A stretch of 46,366 nt of DNA from an uncultured Collinsella sp. (GTDB taxonomy: Bacteria > Actinomycetota > Coriobacteriia > Coriobacteriales > Coriobacteriaceae): NCBI GenBank assembly GCA_959605475.1, contig CAUHFS010000011.1, forward strand, positions 1 to 46,366, given 5' to 3'. This document shows, piece after piece, positions 32,668 to 42,233 of the stretch. The position numbers and the translations under genes are program-made. The stretch's first letter is position 1; each line of letters starts with the position of its first letter. The notes under the pieces were generated by a model. It did not search any database. It saw nothing but the letters and a program-made list of their open reading frames with translations, and was not told the origin of the DNA.

Positions 32668-32700
32668 CAAAAGGCCCCGGCTCGCGATGGAGCCGGGGCC
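32668..32700 (-). terminator. Intrinsic terminator of the xanthine dehydrogenase operon
   Basis: A perfect 11-bp stem GGCCCCGGCTC / GAGCCGGGGCC (six-base loop) is followed on the minus strand by TTTTGCTT. It lies 70 bp after the dehydrogenase stop. Confidence 0.9.
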
Positions 32701-32769
32701 AAAGGCGCAGCGTATGCAGTTGATGCTGAGCATGGACAGCCCGTCAGTAATGGCCGTCCGCGCTCTACT

Positions 32770-35547
32770 CTACCCGCGGTGACGGGCGCGGCTGTACGGC
32801 GTATCCACCATGGGCAGATCGGGGCGTAGCTTGCCGTCAAATGCGCGGTAGGCGTTCTGTACGGCGGGCGCCGTGGGAATCGTGGCGATCTCGCCGATGC
32901 CCTTGCCGCCGTATGCCACGGGCAACAGCTCGTCCTTCTCCACGTAGATGGCGTGGATATCCGGAATCTCGGGCGCACGGAACAGTCCGAGCGTACCGTA
33001 CCTTGCCTGGGGCACGCAGTCCTTGAGCGGCCAGTCCTCGGTAAGCGCATAGCCCATACCCATGAGCACGCCGCCTTCGATCTGACCCTGAATGGAGATG
33101 GGGTTGACCACCTTGCCGGAATCGTGCGCGGCATAGACCTCGCTCACGCGGCCGTCGTCGTCCAAAATGACCACATGCGTGGCAAAGCCGTAGCAGATGT
33201 GGCTCTTGGGGTTGGGAACGTCGGCACCCAGCTTGTCGGTCGGCTCCAGATACACGTAGCCAAACTCGCATCCCTCGAGCGCCTTGATGGTGGCCGCAGG
33301 GTCCTGAGGATGCATGCCCTGGCCGGCGACGAGCTCCTGCGTGCGCAACTGATAGACGCGACCGTCGTCGTACTCGATCTTGACGCCGTCGCCATGCGCG
33401 CTCACCGGAGCGGCGGGCGCAGGCTTGCCGGCCTCGATGTCAAGCATGGCATCGCGCAGCAGGAAAGCGGCGCCGCGCACGGCCTCGCCGGTCACAACCG
33501 TCTGACGCGAGCCAGACGTGGTGCCGGAGTCGGGAGCGTTCTCGGTGGAGCACTCGCCGTTGGCGATGCAGCGAAGCGGCAGACCGCAGGCCTCGGCAAC
33601 GTCCTGCAAAAAGACCGTGTTGCAGCCCTGGCCGATGTCGGACGTGGCGGCATAGACCACAGCCACGCCGTCCTCGATGCGAATCTTGCAGCGACCGGCA
33701 TCGGGTAGACCCACGCCCACGCCGGCGTTCTTCATGGCGCAGGCAATGCCGGCGTGGCCGGGATGCGCGTAGTAGGCATCCTTGACCTCGAGCAGCGTCT
33801 CCTTAAGCGCCGTGGAGCAGTCGGCAATCTGACCGTTGGGCAGAACCTCGCCCGGCTCGATGGCGTTTCGGTAGCGAATCTCCCACGGATCCAGGCCAAC
33901 CTTCTCTGCCAGCAGGTCGATCAGGCTCTCGAGCGCAAACTCGGACTGGCAAACGCCAAAGCCTCGGTACGCGCCGGCGGGCGGGTTGTTGGTGTAGTAG
34001 CCAAAGCCGCGAATGTCGGTGTTCTGGTACTTGTAGGGGCCGACGGCATGCGTACAGGCGCGCTCGAGCACCGGGCCGCACAGCGACGCGTAGGCGCCGG
34101 TGTCAAAGTTGATCTCGCAATCCAGGCCGGTAAAGTTGCCCTCGGCGTCGCAGCCCAGCGTAAAGGTGCCGTCCATGGCATGACGCTTGGGATGGAACGC
34201 GAGCGACTCGGCACGCGTGAGCTTGCACTTCACAGGACGCTGGAACTTATATGCGGCGAGCGCGGCCAGATGCTGGATGGACACGTCCTCCTTACCGCCA
34301 AAGCCGCCGCCCACGAGCATGGTCTCGACGACCACGCGCTCGGGCTCGTTGTCCCAGCCAAACATGTGGGCACACTCTTTGCGCGTGTCGTAGGCACCCT
34401 GGTCGGTCGACTGCACCTTGACGCCGTTCTTGTACGGGAAGGCAACGGCGCACTCGGGCTCCAAGAAGGCATGCTCAGTAAAGGGCGTGGTAAAGCGCTG
34501 CGTTACGGTAAACGCGCTCTCTGCCAGCGCCTTGGCGGCGTCGCCGCGCGTCACGTGACGGCTCTGGCACACGTTGTCCTTGAGCTCCACCGTGTTGCCA
34601 AAGGCAAAGAAGCTGTCGTGCAGGCACGGGGCGTCGGCAGCCCTAGCCTCGACAATGTTGCGCACGGGCTCCAACGGCTCGTAATCGATCTTTACGAGCT
34701 TTTTGGCCTTCTCGAGCGTCGCTTCGTCCTCGGCGACCACCAACACAATGGCATCGCCCACGCAGCGGGTGATATCGCCTGCCGCGATCATGACGTCCCA
34801 GTCCTGGATAAGGTGGCCGACCTGGTTGACCGGCACGTCCTCGGCGCGCAGGATGCCCACCACACCGGGCAGGGCCTCGGCCTTGGAGGTATCGATGGAG
34901 AGCACGCGGGCGCGCGGATACTTGGAGCGCACGGCGCTGGCGTAGGTCAGACCCGGCTGATCGAGCTCGTCGATGTCGTCGGGATACTTGCCCTCGCCGA
35001 GCACTTTCTTGCGCACGTCAATACGGAAGGCGCGCTTGCCCACGCCGTAGTCGTCGCCGCGCTCCAGGTCCTCGTCGATCTGCTTTTCGCCGCGGAGCAC
35101 CGCAGCGGCTAGCGAAATGCCCTCGATAATCTTCTTGTAGCCGGTGCAGCGGCAGACGTTGCCGCGGATGGCGTACTTGATCTGCTCCTCAGTGGGCTCG
35201 GGGTCCTCGGCGATGAGCGCCGCACCCGCCATGACCATGCCGGGGATGCAAAAACCGCACTGCACGGCGCCCACGGCGCCAAAGGCGTACACAAAGGCCT
35301 CGCGCACGTCCTCGGGCAGGCCCTCAACGGTCACGATGTTGCGGCCGGCGGCAAGAGCGGTGGTCAGCACGCATGCCTTGACGGCCGCGCCGTCTACATG
35401 GATGGTGCAGGTGCCGCAGGCGCCCTCGGAGCAGCCGTCCTTGGCGGAATGGATGTGCAGGTCGTCGCGCAGGTAACGCAGCAGCGGTTTATTCTCCGTC
35501 GTCGTGCGCTCAACGCCGTTAACGGTAAAAGTGAATTCCTGTGCCAT
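32770..35547 (-). CDS. Selenium-dependent xanthine dehydrogenase (fused 2Fe-2S and molybdenum subunits)
   Basis: This 925-residue enzyme hydroxylates purines such as hypoxanthine and xanthine, or could run in reverse on urate. Residues 1-160 hold two [2Fe-2S] sites: Cys39, 44, 47 and 59 (CSEGACGTC), and Cys97, 100, 132 and 134 (CGFC, CRC). The rest is the molybdopterin domain, with MLVGGGFGGKEDVSIQHLAA, GAYRGFGVCQSEFALE and the active-site Glu in YGGKGIGEIAT. There is no FAD domain and no separate FAD subunit nearby. The clade assignment rests on fusion and on yqeB/yqeC/mocA context. Such enzymes use a labile selenium ligand, and no in-frame TGA is seen. It is the last gene of its operon. Confidence 0.92.
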   Translation of the reverse strand: MAQEFTFTVNGVERTTTENKPLLRYLRDDLHIHSAKDGCSEGACGTCTIHVDGAAVKACVLTTALAAGRNIVTVEGLPEDVREAFVYAFGAVGAVQCGFCIPGMVMAGAALIAEDPEPTEEQIKYAIRGNVCRCTGYKKIIEGISLAAAVLRGEKQIDEDLERGDDYGVGKRAFRIDVRKKVLGEGKYPDDIDELDQPGLTYASAVRSKYPRARVLSIDTSKAEALPGVVGILRAEDVPVNQVGHLIQDWDVMIAAGDITRCVGDAIVLVVAEDEATLEKAKKLVKIDYEPLEPVRNIVEARAADAPCLHDSFFAFGNTVELKDNVCQSRHVTRGDAAKALAESAFTVTQRFTTPFTEHAFLEPECAVAFPYKNGVKVQSTDQGAYDTRKECAHMFGWDNEPERVVVETMLVGGGFGGKEDVSIQHLAALAAYKFQRPVKCKLTRAESLAFHPKRHAMDGTFTLGCDAEGNFTGLDCEINFDTGAYASLCGPVLERACTHAVGPYKYQNTDIRGFGYYTNNPPAGAYRGFGVCQSEFALESLIDLLAEKVGLDPWEIRYRNAIEPGEVLPNGQIADCSTALKETLLEVKDAYYAHPGHAGIACAMKNAGVGVGLPDAGRCKIRIEDGVAVVYAATSDIGQGCNTVFLQDVAEACGLPLRCIANGECSTENAPDSGTTSGSRQTVVTGEAVRGAAFLLRDAMLDIEAGKPAPAAPVSAHGDGVKIEYDDGRVYQLRTQELVAGQGMHPQDPAATIKALEGCEFGYVYLEPTDKLGADVPNPKSHICYGFATHVVILDDDGRVSEVYAAHDSGKVVNPISIQGQIEGGVLMGMGYALTEDWPLKDCVPQARYGTLGLFRAPEIPDIHAIYVEKDELLPVAYGGKGIGEIATIPTAPAVQNAYRAFDGKLRPDLPMVDTPYSRARHRG

Positions 35548-35559
35548 GGTGATTCCCTT

Positions 35560-36039
35560 CTACACGCCGGCGGCGATGCCGGTGCGGTCGTGGATGGCGC
35601 CATGCGGGCAGACGACGGCGCACATGCCGCACGACAGGCAGTCCGCGCCGTCGATATGGGCGCAGTTGTCCTCGATGCGGATAGCGCCGGCAGGGCACTT
35701 TTTGGCGCACATGCCGCAACCGATGCAGCTCGTGTCGCAGATCTTGCGCGCAATGGCGCCCTTGTCGGTGTTGTTGCAGCGCACCAGGATGTTCTGGTAG
35801 CCGGGAACGAAGGCAATCACGCGCTGCGGGCACGCCATGCCGCACAGGCCACAGCCCGTGCACCTGGAGCGGTCCACGCGGGCGATGCCATCGACCAGCG
35901 CAATGGCACCGTGGGGGCAGGCCGCGACACAGGCGCCACAGCCAATGCAGCCTTCGCTGCAGCGGGCGTCGCCGCCTGCGGAGGCGCAACCGCTTCCGCA
36001 GGCAACGTAGGCCACGTTATGTTGAATGGATTTGGCCAT
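35560..36039 (-). CDS. Polyferredoxin with four 4Fe-4S motifs
   Basis: The 159-residue protein has four CxxCxxCxxxCP motifs: CIGCGACVAACP, CTGCGLCGMACP, CIGCGMCAKKCP and CLSCGMCAVVCP. An extra N-terminal Cys-rich segment (ACGSGCASAGGDARCSEG) recalls RnfB-type proteins. It lies 11 bp after ygfK and 12 bp before the dehydrogenase, so it is very likely the electron carrier between the two. No signal peptide or membrane segment is present. Confidence 0.92.
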   Translation of the reverse strand: MAKSIQHNVAYVACGSGCASAGGDARCSEGCIGCGACVAACPHGAIALVDGIARVDRSRCTGCGLCGMACPQRVIAFVPGYQNILVRCNNTDKGAIARKICDTSCIGCGMCAKKCPAGAIRIEDNCAHIDGADCLSCGMCAVVCPHGAIHDRTGIAAGV

Positions 36040-36050
36040 AAGAGACTCGC

Positions 36051-39050
36051 CTATTTCTTAAGGAGATACGGATAGCTGTCGCGCACGGCCTTGATGGTCA
36101 GGCGGACGGCCTCGGGCAGACCGGTGTTGACGGCATCGACCGAGACGGTGCGGACCGTGCCGGCGACGCGAACCTTAAAGTGGTCCTCGTCCACGGCCAG
36201 GAAGCCCTCGTTCTCGGAGTTCTCCATGTCCTGATCGCTCCAGAACAGGGTGAGCTTGTCCTTGTAGGGACGACCCTCCTGGTAGGGGCAGAACACGGCG
36301 CAGTTGCCGCACTCGTTGCACATGCCGTCGACATGGACGACCTGATGCTTGGCCAGGCCCGGCACCTTAATTGCCACGTTGGCGCGGTTGGGGCACACGT
36401 CGCAGCAGACCTCGCACACCGAGCCGCAGCCCAGGCAGCGGGTCTTGGTGCAATTGCGCTTGTCGCGGCACAGCGACCCCTTGCGCTCGTAGCAGGCGTC
36501 CTCGCGACCGACCTGAGCATTCTGGTCGGCGTACTTGTTAAAGTCCACGCCAGCGATGGCACGGGCGACCTCGGCGGCATCGGCGATAGCCTCGACCACG
36601 GTGGCCGGACCGCGACGGCAGTCACCTGCAGCCCAGACGCCCTCAACGCCGGTGGAGGTGGCGGCAAGGCGGCCGCGACGGTCGTGCTCGACGCCCGCGG
36701 CGTCGTACAGGCTGGCATCGATGCCCTCGCCCACGGCACAGATCACCGTGGTGGCGGGCAGCTCGACGGTCTCGCCCGTGGCGACGGGGCTGCGACGGCC
36801 GCTTGCGTCCGGCTCGCCAAGCTCCATGACGTCGCAGGTCAGCACGGCGCCGTTGAGCGCCTTGGGCGCCAGCAGCTCACAGAACTCAACGCCGTCGGCA
36901 AGAGCAAGATCGAGCTCTTCCTCGTCGGCGAGCATCTGCTTCTTGGTGCGGCGATACATCAGGCGCACGTTCTTCACGCCAGTCAGGCGCTTGGCCACGC
37001 GGGCCGCGTCCATAGCGGTATTGCCGGCGCCGATGACCACGACGTCCTCGCCCAGCTCGAGCTTCTCGCCCTTCTTGGCGGCCTCGAGGAACTCCAGCAC
37101 GTCGAGCTCGGCGCCCTCGCCCAAGCCTGCAGAGCCGGGCATCCAGGCACCGGTGGCCACGACCACGTCGGTAAAGCCCTGAGCCTTGAGCTCGTCAATG
37201 GACTCCACGCGGGCGTTGAGCTGCACCTTGGCGCCAAAGGCCAGACAGAGCTCGGCATCGTGGGAGATATCGTCGCTCGCGATACGGAACTCGGGAATCA
37301 CGTGACGGACCACGCCGCCGAGCGAGTCGCGGGCCTCGAAGATAGTGACGGGCACGCCGGCGCGCGTCAGGAAGAACGCCGTCGCCAGGCCGGCCGGGCC
37401 GCCGCCGATAACGGCAACGTTGCGCTCGCCGTCGTTGGCGATAGCCTGGGCGCGCAGCTTGGGCAGCACGGCAGTCATGGCCTCGCGGGCGGCCTTGAGC
37501 TTGCTGGCGCGGATCTGGGCACCCTCGGGCTCGTAGAACGCACGCTCGCAAGCACGGCCGCAGGGATGCGGGCAGATGGTGCCGGTGATAAACGGCAGGG
37601 CGTTGCGCTCGATGATGATGTTGAGCGCGTCCTCGTAGCGGCCCTCGTCAACAGCCGCCAGATAGGCAGGGATATCCTGCTGGATGGGGCAGCTCGTGCG
37701 GCACGGCGTGGTAAAGCAGTCGGAAAGCGGGCTCTTGCCGGCGACCTTGCGGTCGGGCAGCGGGCGCAACGGCTTCTTGTAGAGCGGATTGGTGAGCGAG
37801 TCGGTCTGGATCGCAGCCACGGCCTCGAGAGAGACGCCCGCAAACGGCTTGCCATCCAGGTCGGTAAACTCGCCGGCCATCTGGCTAAAGCGCTCGTAGC
37901 CACCAGGCTTGAGCACGTCGGTCGCCAGGGTGACGGGCCAAATGCCGGCATCGTACAGGGCGCGGATGTTGTAGACCGTGGCGCCGCCGGAGTAGCTGAT
38001 GCGCAGCTTGCCATCGAACTGCTCGGTAATGCGGCGGGCAGCCTCGATGGTCAGCGAGAACAGCGAACGGCCGGACATATACATCTCGGTGGAAGGCAGC
38101 TCGTTCCTCGTCACGTCGACGGGGAAGGTGTTGGTGAGCTTGACGCCAAACTCCAGGCCGCGCTCGGCGCACAGGGCAATCAGGCGCTCGAACATAGGCA
38201 CGGCATCGGCCCACTGCAGGTCCTCGCGGAAGTGCGTGTCATCGAAGACGATGTAGTCAAAGCCCAGCTCGTTGAGACGCTGGCGGGCAAACTCATAGCC
38301 CAACAGCGTGGGGTTGCACTTGATGTAGGTGTTGAGGCCCTTCTCGGTGATCAGATAGGTCGCGATGCGCTCGATCTCCGCCGGCGGGCAGCCGTGCAGG
38401 GTAGACTCGGTGATGGAGTTGGAGACGCGCGCCGGGATGGACTCGACAAACGCGGCGTCAACATGCTCAAACTTGTCCAGGTTAGCGAGAGCCCAGGCAC
38501 GGCACTCGTTCCAGACGTCGGAGCCGCTGGCGTCCTTCATGCCCTCGATGTAGGCGTCGACCTTGGGGCTCTTAATGCCCTCCAGGTCATAGCCCACCGA
38601 CATGTTGAAGACAAAGCCGTCCGGGCTGCCCAGACCGTACTCGCGAGCGATCAGGTGGCAGGCAAACCATGCCTTCACGTACTCGGCAAAGGCCTGCGGA
38701 ACCTCGAGCTCGGTCGACCACTCGCAGTTGTAGCACTCGTCCTGAGCCACGATGCAGGGCTTGTTGACGCACTTGGAGAGCTCCTCGCCGTCCATAACCT
38801 GGACGGTCTTGAGCTCAAAGAAGCGAGAACCGGCCACATAGGATGCCACGATGTTCTGGGCAAGCTGCGTATTGGGACCGGCGGCCGGGCCAAACGGAGT
38901 CTCGATGCGCTCGTCAAAAATGGGAAGCGCGCCCTCCTGGTTGGTCGCGACCATCTTGCGTACGCCAAAGATGGCGTCCTGGGTCTTGTGCTCCTCGATG
39001 ATCCAGTTCATCAGCTGCGAAAACGGGATCGGCCTCATGATGTCGCTCAT
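36051..39050 (-). CDS. ygfK: YgfK, putative selenate reductase-type flavin and Fe-S oxidoreductase
   Basis: The 999-residue protein starts MSDIMRPIPFSQLMNWI. The N-terminal half is a dihydroorotate/dihydropyrimidine dehydrogenase-like barrel (NPTLLGYEFARQRLNELGF, ISYSGGATVYNIRALYDAGI). Next come the GltD-like Fe-S segment (CFTTPCRTSCPIQQDIPAYL, CPHPCGRACERA), an FAD site (VAVIGGGPAGLATAFFLTRA) and an NAD(P) site (VVIGAGNTAMDAARVAKRL). The C-terminal 4Fe-4S region contains CLGCGSVCEVCCDVCPNRA and CNECGNCAVFCPYQEG. YgfK is required for purine or urate breakdown in gut anaerobes with this locus, though its exact reaction is debated. ATG 39050 has GAGGAG upstream; an in-frame start at 39194 is unlikely. 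Confidence 0.94.
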   Translation of the reverse strand: MSDIMRPIPFSQLMNWIIEEHKTQDAIFGVRKMVATNQEGALPIFDERIETPFGPAAGPNTQLAQNIVASYVAGSRFFELKTVQVMDGEELSKCVNKPCIVAQDECYNCEWSTELEVPQAFAEYVKAWFACHLIAREYGLGSPDGFVFNMSVGYDLEGIKSPKVDAYIEGMKDASGSDVWNECRAWALANLDKFEHVDAAFVESIPARVSNSITESTLHGCPPAEIERIATYLITEKGLNTYIKCNPTLLGYEFARQRLNELGFDYIVFDDTHFREDLQWADAVPMFERLIALCAERGLEFGVKLTNTFPVDVTRNELPSTEMYMSGRSLFSLTIEAARRITEQFDGKLRISYSGGATVYNIRALYDAGIWPVTLATDVLKPGGYERFSQMAGEFTDLDGKPFAGVSLEAVAAIQTDSLTNPLYKKPLRPLPDRKVAGKSPLSDCFTTPCRTSCPIQQDIPAYLAAVDEGRYEDALNIIIERNALPFITGTICPHPCGRACERAFYEPEGAQIRASKLKAAREAMTAVLPKLRAQAIANDGERNVAVIGGGPAGLATAFFLTRAGVPVTIFEARDSLGGVVRHVIPEFRIASDDISHDAELCLAFGAKVQLNARVESIDELKAQGFTDVVVATGAWMPGSAGLGEGAELDVLEFLEAAKKGEKLELGEDVVVIGAGNTAMDAARVAKRLTGVKNVRLMYRRTKKQMLADEEELDLALADGVEFCELLAPKALNGAVLTCDVMELGEPDASGRRSPVATGETVELPATTVICAVGEGIDASLYDAAGVEHDRRGRLAATSTGVEGVWAAGDCRRGPATVVEAIADAAEVARAIAGVDFNKYADQNAQVGREDACYERKGSLCRDKRNCTKTRCLGCGSVCEVCCDVCPNRANVAIKVPGLAKHQVVHVDGMCNECGNCAVFCPYQEGRPYKDKLTLFWSDQDMENSENEGFLAVDEDHFKVRVAGTVRTVSVDAVNTGLPEAVRLTIKAVRDSYPYLLKK

Positions 39051-39148
39051 AGTGAGCTCCTCTCTGTAACGCCCGGCGAGACCGCGCGGCGGGCGCAAAT
39101 ACGGTGTAGCGCTAGCACAGCGCCGGCGACCCCGCGGAGGCCGCCTAT

Positions 39149-39184
39149 GCGCGCGTCGGATGCGGCGAAACATCCGACGCGCGC
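39149..39184 (-). repeat. Perfect 14-bp hairpin between ssnA and ygfK
   Basis: GCGCGCGTCGGATG pairs with CATCCGACGCGCGC around an eight-base loop (CGGCGAAA). It lies 17 bp after the ssnA stop with no T-run, so it may be an mRNA-stabilising or partial termination element inside the operon. Confidence 0.8.
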
Positions 39185-39200
39185 GAATCTCCAATTGGAA

Positions 39201-40556
39201 TTAATACACGCGATCGTTGAGCGTGCTCCAGAGCTTCTTGGACTCAGCCATGGTCCACGCGTTGATCTTTTCCTCATCAATGCCAACGAACTCGCGATCC
39301 TTGTACAGGACGCGGCCGTTGATGATGGTGGTACGGCAGTTTTTGCCCATCATGCCAAAGAGCATGTGGCCGTCGATGTTCTCCTCGCTCAGCGGCGTAA
39401 AGGGCTTGTAGTCCATGACGATGACGTCGGCGGCAGCGCCGGCCTCGAGCACGCCGAGCTTGCGATCGAAGTACTTGCTCGCCATCTTGGCGTTGTTCTC
39501 GAACAGCATCGTCATGGCCTCGCACCAGCCCACGTTGGGCATGGCGGCGTTGTGGCGCTGAATGATCAGAAAGACCTTGAGGCTCTCGAGCATGTCGTGG
39601 GTGTAGGCGTCGGTGCCCATGCACACGGGGATGCCGCGGCGGAAGAACTCGAGCACGGGGGCGCAGCCCACGGCGTTGCCCATATTGGATTCGGGGTTGT
39701 TGACGAGCCAGGTGCCGGACTCCTTGACGATATCCATCTCGGCAGGCGTCACGTGGATGCAGTGGCCGAGCATGGTGTCGGGACCCAGCAGGTTGTGCTG
39801 CAGCAGGCGCTCGACGGGGCTGATGCCGCCGCGGTTGAGGCGGGAATCCCACACGTCATTCATGCCCTCACACACATGGATGTGGAAGCCGGTCAGGCCA
39901 TTGTTGGCCTCGGCCATCTTGTCCATGGTCTCGTCCGAAAGCGTAAAGGTGGCATGTCCGCCAAACATGGCGGCGATCATGTGGTTGTCGATATCGCGAC
40001 GCTCCTTGGCGGCCCACTGGGCAAATTCGGCGTTCTCGGCAATGGCCTGGTCGCATTTTTCCTGGCCGCGGCGATCGGAGACCTCGTAGCACAGGCACGA
40101 ACGCATGCCCAGCTCCTGAGCTGCATCCTTAATGGTAAAGAGGCTTCCCGGGATCTCGCAGAAGCTCGCATGGTGATCGAAGATCGTGGTGACGCCATCG
40201 CGGATGGAGTCAAGGATTGTGGCATAGGCGCTGGCCTTGGTACCGTCGAGCGTCAGGTTATCGTCGATCTTCCACCACTGCTGCTCAAGATTCTCCAGGA
40301 AGTTGGTGGGGTTGCAGCCCTTAATGGCAAGGCCACGGGCCAGACCCGAGTAGATGTGGGTGTGGCAGTTGATGAGTCCGGGCATGATGAGGTTGCCCTG
40401 GGCGTCGACGTACTCGGCATCCGGGTACTTGGCCTTGAGCTCGAGCTCGAGGCCCACTTCGACGATCGTATCTCCGTCAATGGCGACCGCACCGTTGGGA
40501 ATGAACGGGGCCTGAGCGTTGCGGGTAAAGACGGAACCGTTAGCGACCAGAAGCAT
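39201..40556 (-). CDS. ssnA: SsnA, putative aminohydrolase
   Basis: The 451-residue protein belongs to the amidohydrolase superfamily, near guanine deaminase and chlorohydrolases. Metal ligands are visible in GLINCHTHIYS (His65 and His67), GFHIHVCEG, LGHCIH and VCMGTDAYTHDM. SsnA is a constant partner of ygfK and xanthine dehydrogenase in purine-degradation loci and probably deaminates or opens a purine-derived ring; the substrate is not settled. ATG 40556 has AGGGAG upstream, and a start 18 bases earlier is unlikely. Confidence 0.93.
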   Translation of the reverse strand: MLLVANGSVFTRNAQAPFIPNGAVAIDGDTIVEVGLELELKAKYPDAEYVDAQGNLIMPGLINCHTHIYSGLARGLAIKGCNPTNFLENLEQQWWKIDDNLTLDGTKASAYATILDSIRDGVTTIFDHHASFCEIPGSLFTIKDAAQELGMRSCLCYEVSDRRGQEKCDQAIAENAEFAQWAAKERRDIDNHMIAAMFGGHATFTLSDETMDKMAEANNGLTGFHIHVCEGMNDVWDSRLNRGGISPVERLLQHNLLGPDTMLGHCIHVTPAEMDIVKESGTWLVNNPESNMGNAVGCAPVLEFFRRGIPVCMGTDAYTHDMLESLKVFLIIQRHNAAMPNVGWCEAMTMLFENNAKMASKYFDRKLGVLEAGAAADVIVMDYKPFTPLSEENIDGHMLFGMMGKNCRTTIINGRVLYKDREFVGIDEEKINAWTMAESKKLWSTLNDRVY

Positions 40557-40703
40557 AAATGCTCCCTTCAACATCAGGGGCGGGGTTTGACACCTCTGAC
40601 ATAGCGGAGTGCGAAGCGCCGGCCTACACCGGAAACGGGCCCTCTCCCGTCAACGCTTCACCAAAGGGGCAAACCCTTTGAAGTGCGGCTTGGCGCCGCA
40701 TGA

Positions 40704-40735
40704 CGTCGGCGGACGAGGCGATGCGTCCGCCGACG
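40704..40735 (-). repeat. Perfect 12-bp hairpin between the NCS2 transporter gene and ssnA
   Basis: CGTCGGCGGACG pairs with CGTCCGCCGACG around an eight-base loop (AGGCGATG), 16 bp after the transporter stop. Position, loop length and base composition parallel the hairpin at 39149-39184. The remaining gap (40557-40703) shows no gene. Confidence 0.8.
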
Positions 40736-40751
40736 AATAGCACCGAATTGG

Positions 40752-42146
40752 TTACTTCTTGCTCTCGGGCAAGACCAGATCCACGGCAGCGTCCTTGGCG
40801 GCATCGATGTGCTGAGCCACGACCGGCGTCTGCGGAAGGATCAGGTTAAGGACAATGGCCATGATGGCGGTGGGGGTTACGGCATTGGAGCCGATGACGG
40901 TGGATACCCAGGCGGGCATACCCTCGCCGGCAAGGCAACCGCTGGCCATCCAGATACCCAGGCCAAAGACGACGGAGGTACCGACGATGGTGGTAGTGCG
41001 CTGCGTGAGGCCCTCGCGGGTGAACATGCGCACGCCGTTCATGGTAATGGTGCCAAAGACGCCGACGGTCGCGCCGCCGATGACGGGCTGCGGGATAGCG
41101 GAAAGGACGGCAGAGAGCTGCGGGAACAGACCGGCGATGGCAAAGACGGCCGCGATGATCACAAAGACCCACTTGTTGACGACCTTGTTGGAGCAGATGA
41201 TGCCCACGTTCTGGCCAAGGGCGCTGGTGGGAAGACCGCCCAGCAGGCCGCCGACCATAGAGGTGAGGCCCTGGGACACGATAGCGCCGGAGAGCTCGCG
41301 CTCGGTGGGCATACGGTCGATGGAGCCCAGGCAGGCGGCGGAGACGTCGCCGATAACCTGGATGGCAACCATGGGGAACACGACGGCGAGGGTAATGCAG
41401 ACCTCGGGATCAAACTCGAGCGCATAGGGCATGAGCTTGGGAAGGGCGAAGACCTGAGCGGTGGCGACGCTTGAGAAGTCGATCATGCCAAAGGGGATGG
41501 AGACGATCATGCCAACGATCATGCCAAAGAACACGGATCCCAGCTTGAGCGTGCCCTTGCCAAAGTTGGCGAGCGCAAAGACCACGGCGAAGGTGATAAG
41601 AGCGACGCACCAGGCCTGCGGGGTGCCCCACAGTGGCGTACCCATACCGCCGGCCATATACTTGACGGCCGTGGGATACAGCGAAACGCCGATGGAGAAG
41701 ATGACCGTACCGGTCACGACGGGTGGGAACAGCCACTTAATCTTGCTGTAGGCCAAACCAAAGAGGACCGCGACGGCACCGCCGACAATCTCGCCGCCCA
41801 ACAGCGCGCCAAAGCTAAAGCCCGAGGCGCCCATGGCCTGCAGGGCCGGGAGGAACGCGAACGAAACGCCCATGACGATGGGCAGGCCGCCGCCGATGCG
41901 ACGGAAGGGAGCAAAGGCCTGAAGGGCCGTGTCGATCGCCGAAAGAATGAGCGCGACCTGGATGATGTCGGTGCTCTGCTGGCTATTAAAGCCGTAGACG
42001 CCGGCCATGATGACAGCCGGGGTGATGATGCCGGCAAACGATGCCAGTACGTGCTGAAGGGCACACGGGATCATTTCCTTAACGGGAGGCATGCCTTCAC
42101 GAGTGAACAGGGCTTCAGTGCCGTTCTTAACCGTCTCCTGGGTCAT
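40752..42146 (-). CDS. NCS2-family nucleobase (xanthine/urate) transporter
   Basis: The 464-residue membrane protein has the multi-helix NCS2 pattern beginning QHVLASFAGIITPAVIMAGV, the GGGLPIVMGVSFAFLPAL region and the family motif SALGQNVGIICSNKVVN. It is predicted to bring xanthine, urate or a related purine into the cell with H+ or Na+. As the first gene of the operon it feeds SsnA, YgfK and the dehydrogenase. ATG 42146 follows GGTGG; a longer in-frame start at 42233 would extend into the promoter region. Confidence 0.93.
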   Translation of the reverse strand: MTQETVKNGTEALFTREGMPPVKEMIPCALQHVLASFAGIITPAVIMAGVYGFNSQQSTDIIQVALILSAIDTALQAFAPFRRIGGGLPIVMGVSFAFLPALQAMGASGFSFGALLGGEIVGGAVAVLFGLAYSKIKWLFPPVVTGTVIFSIGVSLYPTAVKYMAGGMGTPLWGTPQAWCVALITFAVVFALANFGKGTLKLGSVFFGMIVGMIVSIPFGMIDFSSVATAQVFALPKLMPYALEFDPEVCITLAVVFPMVAIQVIGDVSAACLGSIDRMPTERELSGAIVSQGLTSMVGGLLGGLPTSALGQNVGIICSNKVVNKWVFVIIAAVFAIAGLFPQLSAVLSAIPQPVIGGATVGVFGTITMNGVRMFTREGLTQRTTTIVGTSVVFGLGIWMASGCLAGEGMPAWVSTVIGSNAVTPTAIMAIVLNLILPQTPVVAQHIDAAKDAAVDLVLPESKK

Positions 42147-42233
42147 TTGACCACCAATCCTCGAAATAGTTGTTTTCGCATCTAACGCTCTATTGTGACG
42201 CAGTGCGGGGTTGAGGTTGTGCCTTCGTTGCAT

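Noticed and set aside
32268..33134. Minus-strand open frame across array 2 and the end of the dehydrogenase gene
   Set aside because: The apparent protein repeats are the translated palindromic array; the frame also runs through a strong terminator and overlaps a certain gene in another frame.
32770..35547. Selenocysteine in the dehydrogenase
   Set aside because: The frame has no internal TGA. This enzyme class is known for a labile, non-selenocysteine selenium ligand.
36180..40604. Plus-strand open frame of over 1,400 codons opposite ygfK and ssnA
   Set aside because: Antisense shadow of two strongly supported genes; the product is compositionally biased and spans an intergenic hairpin.
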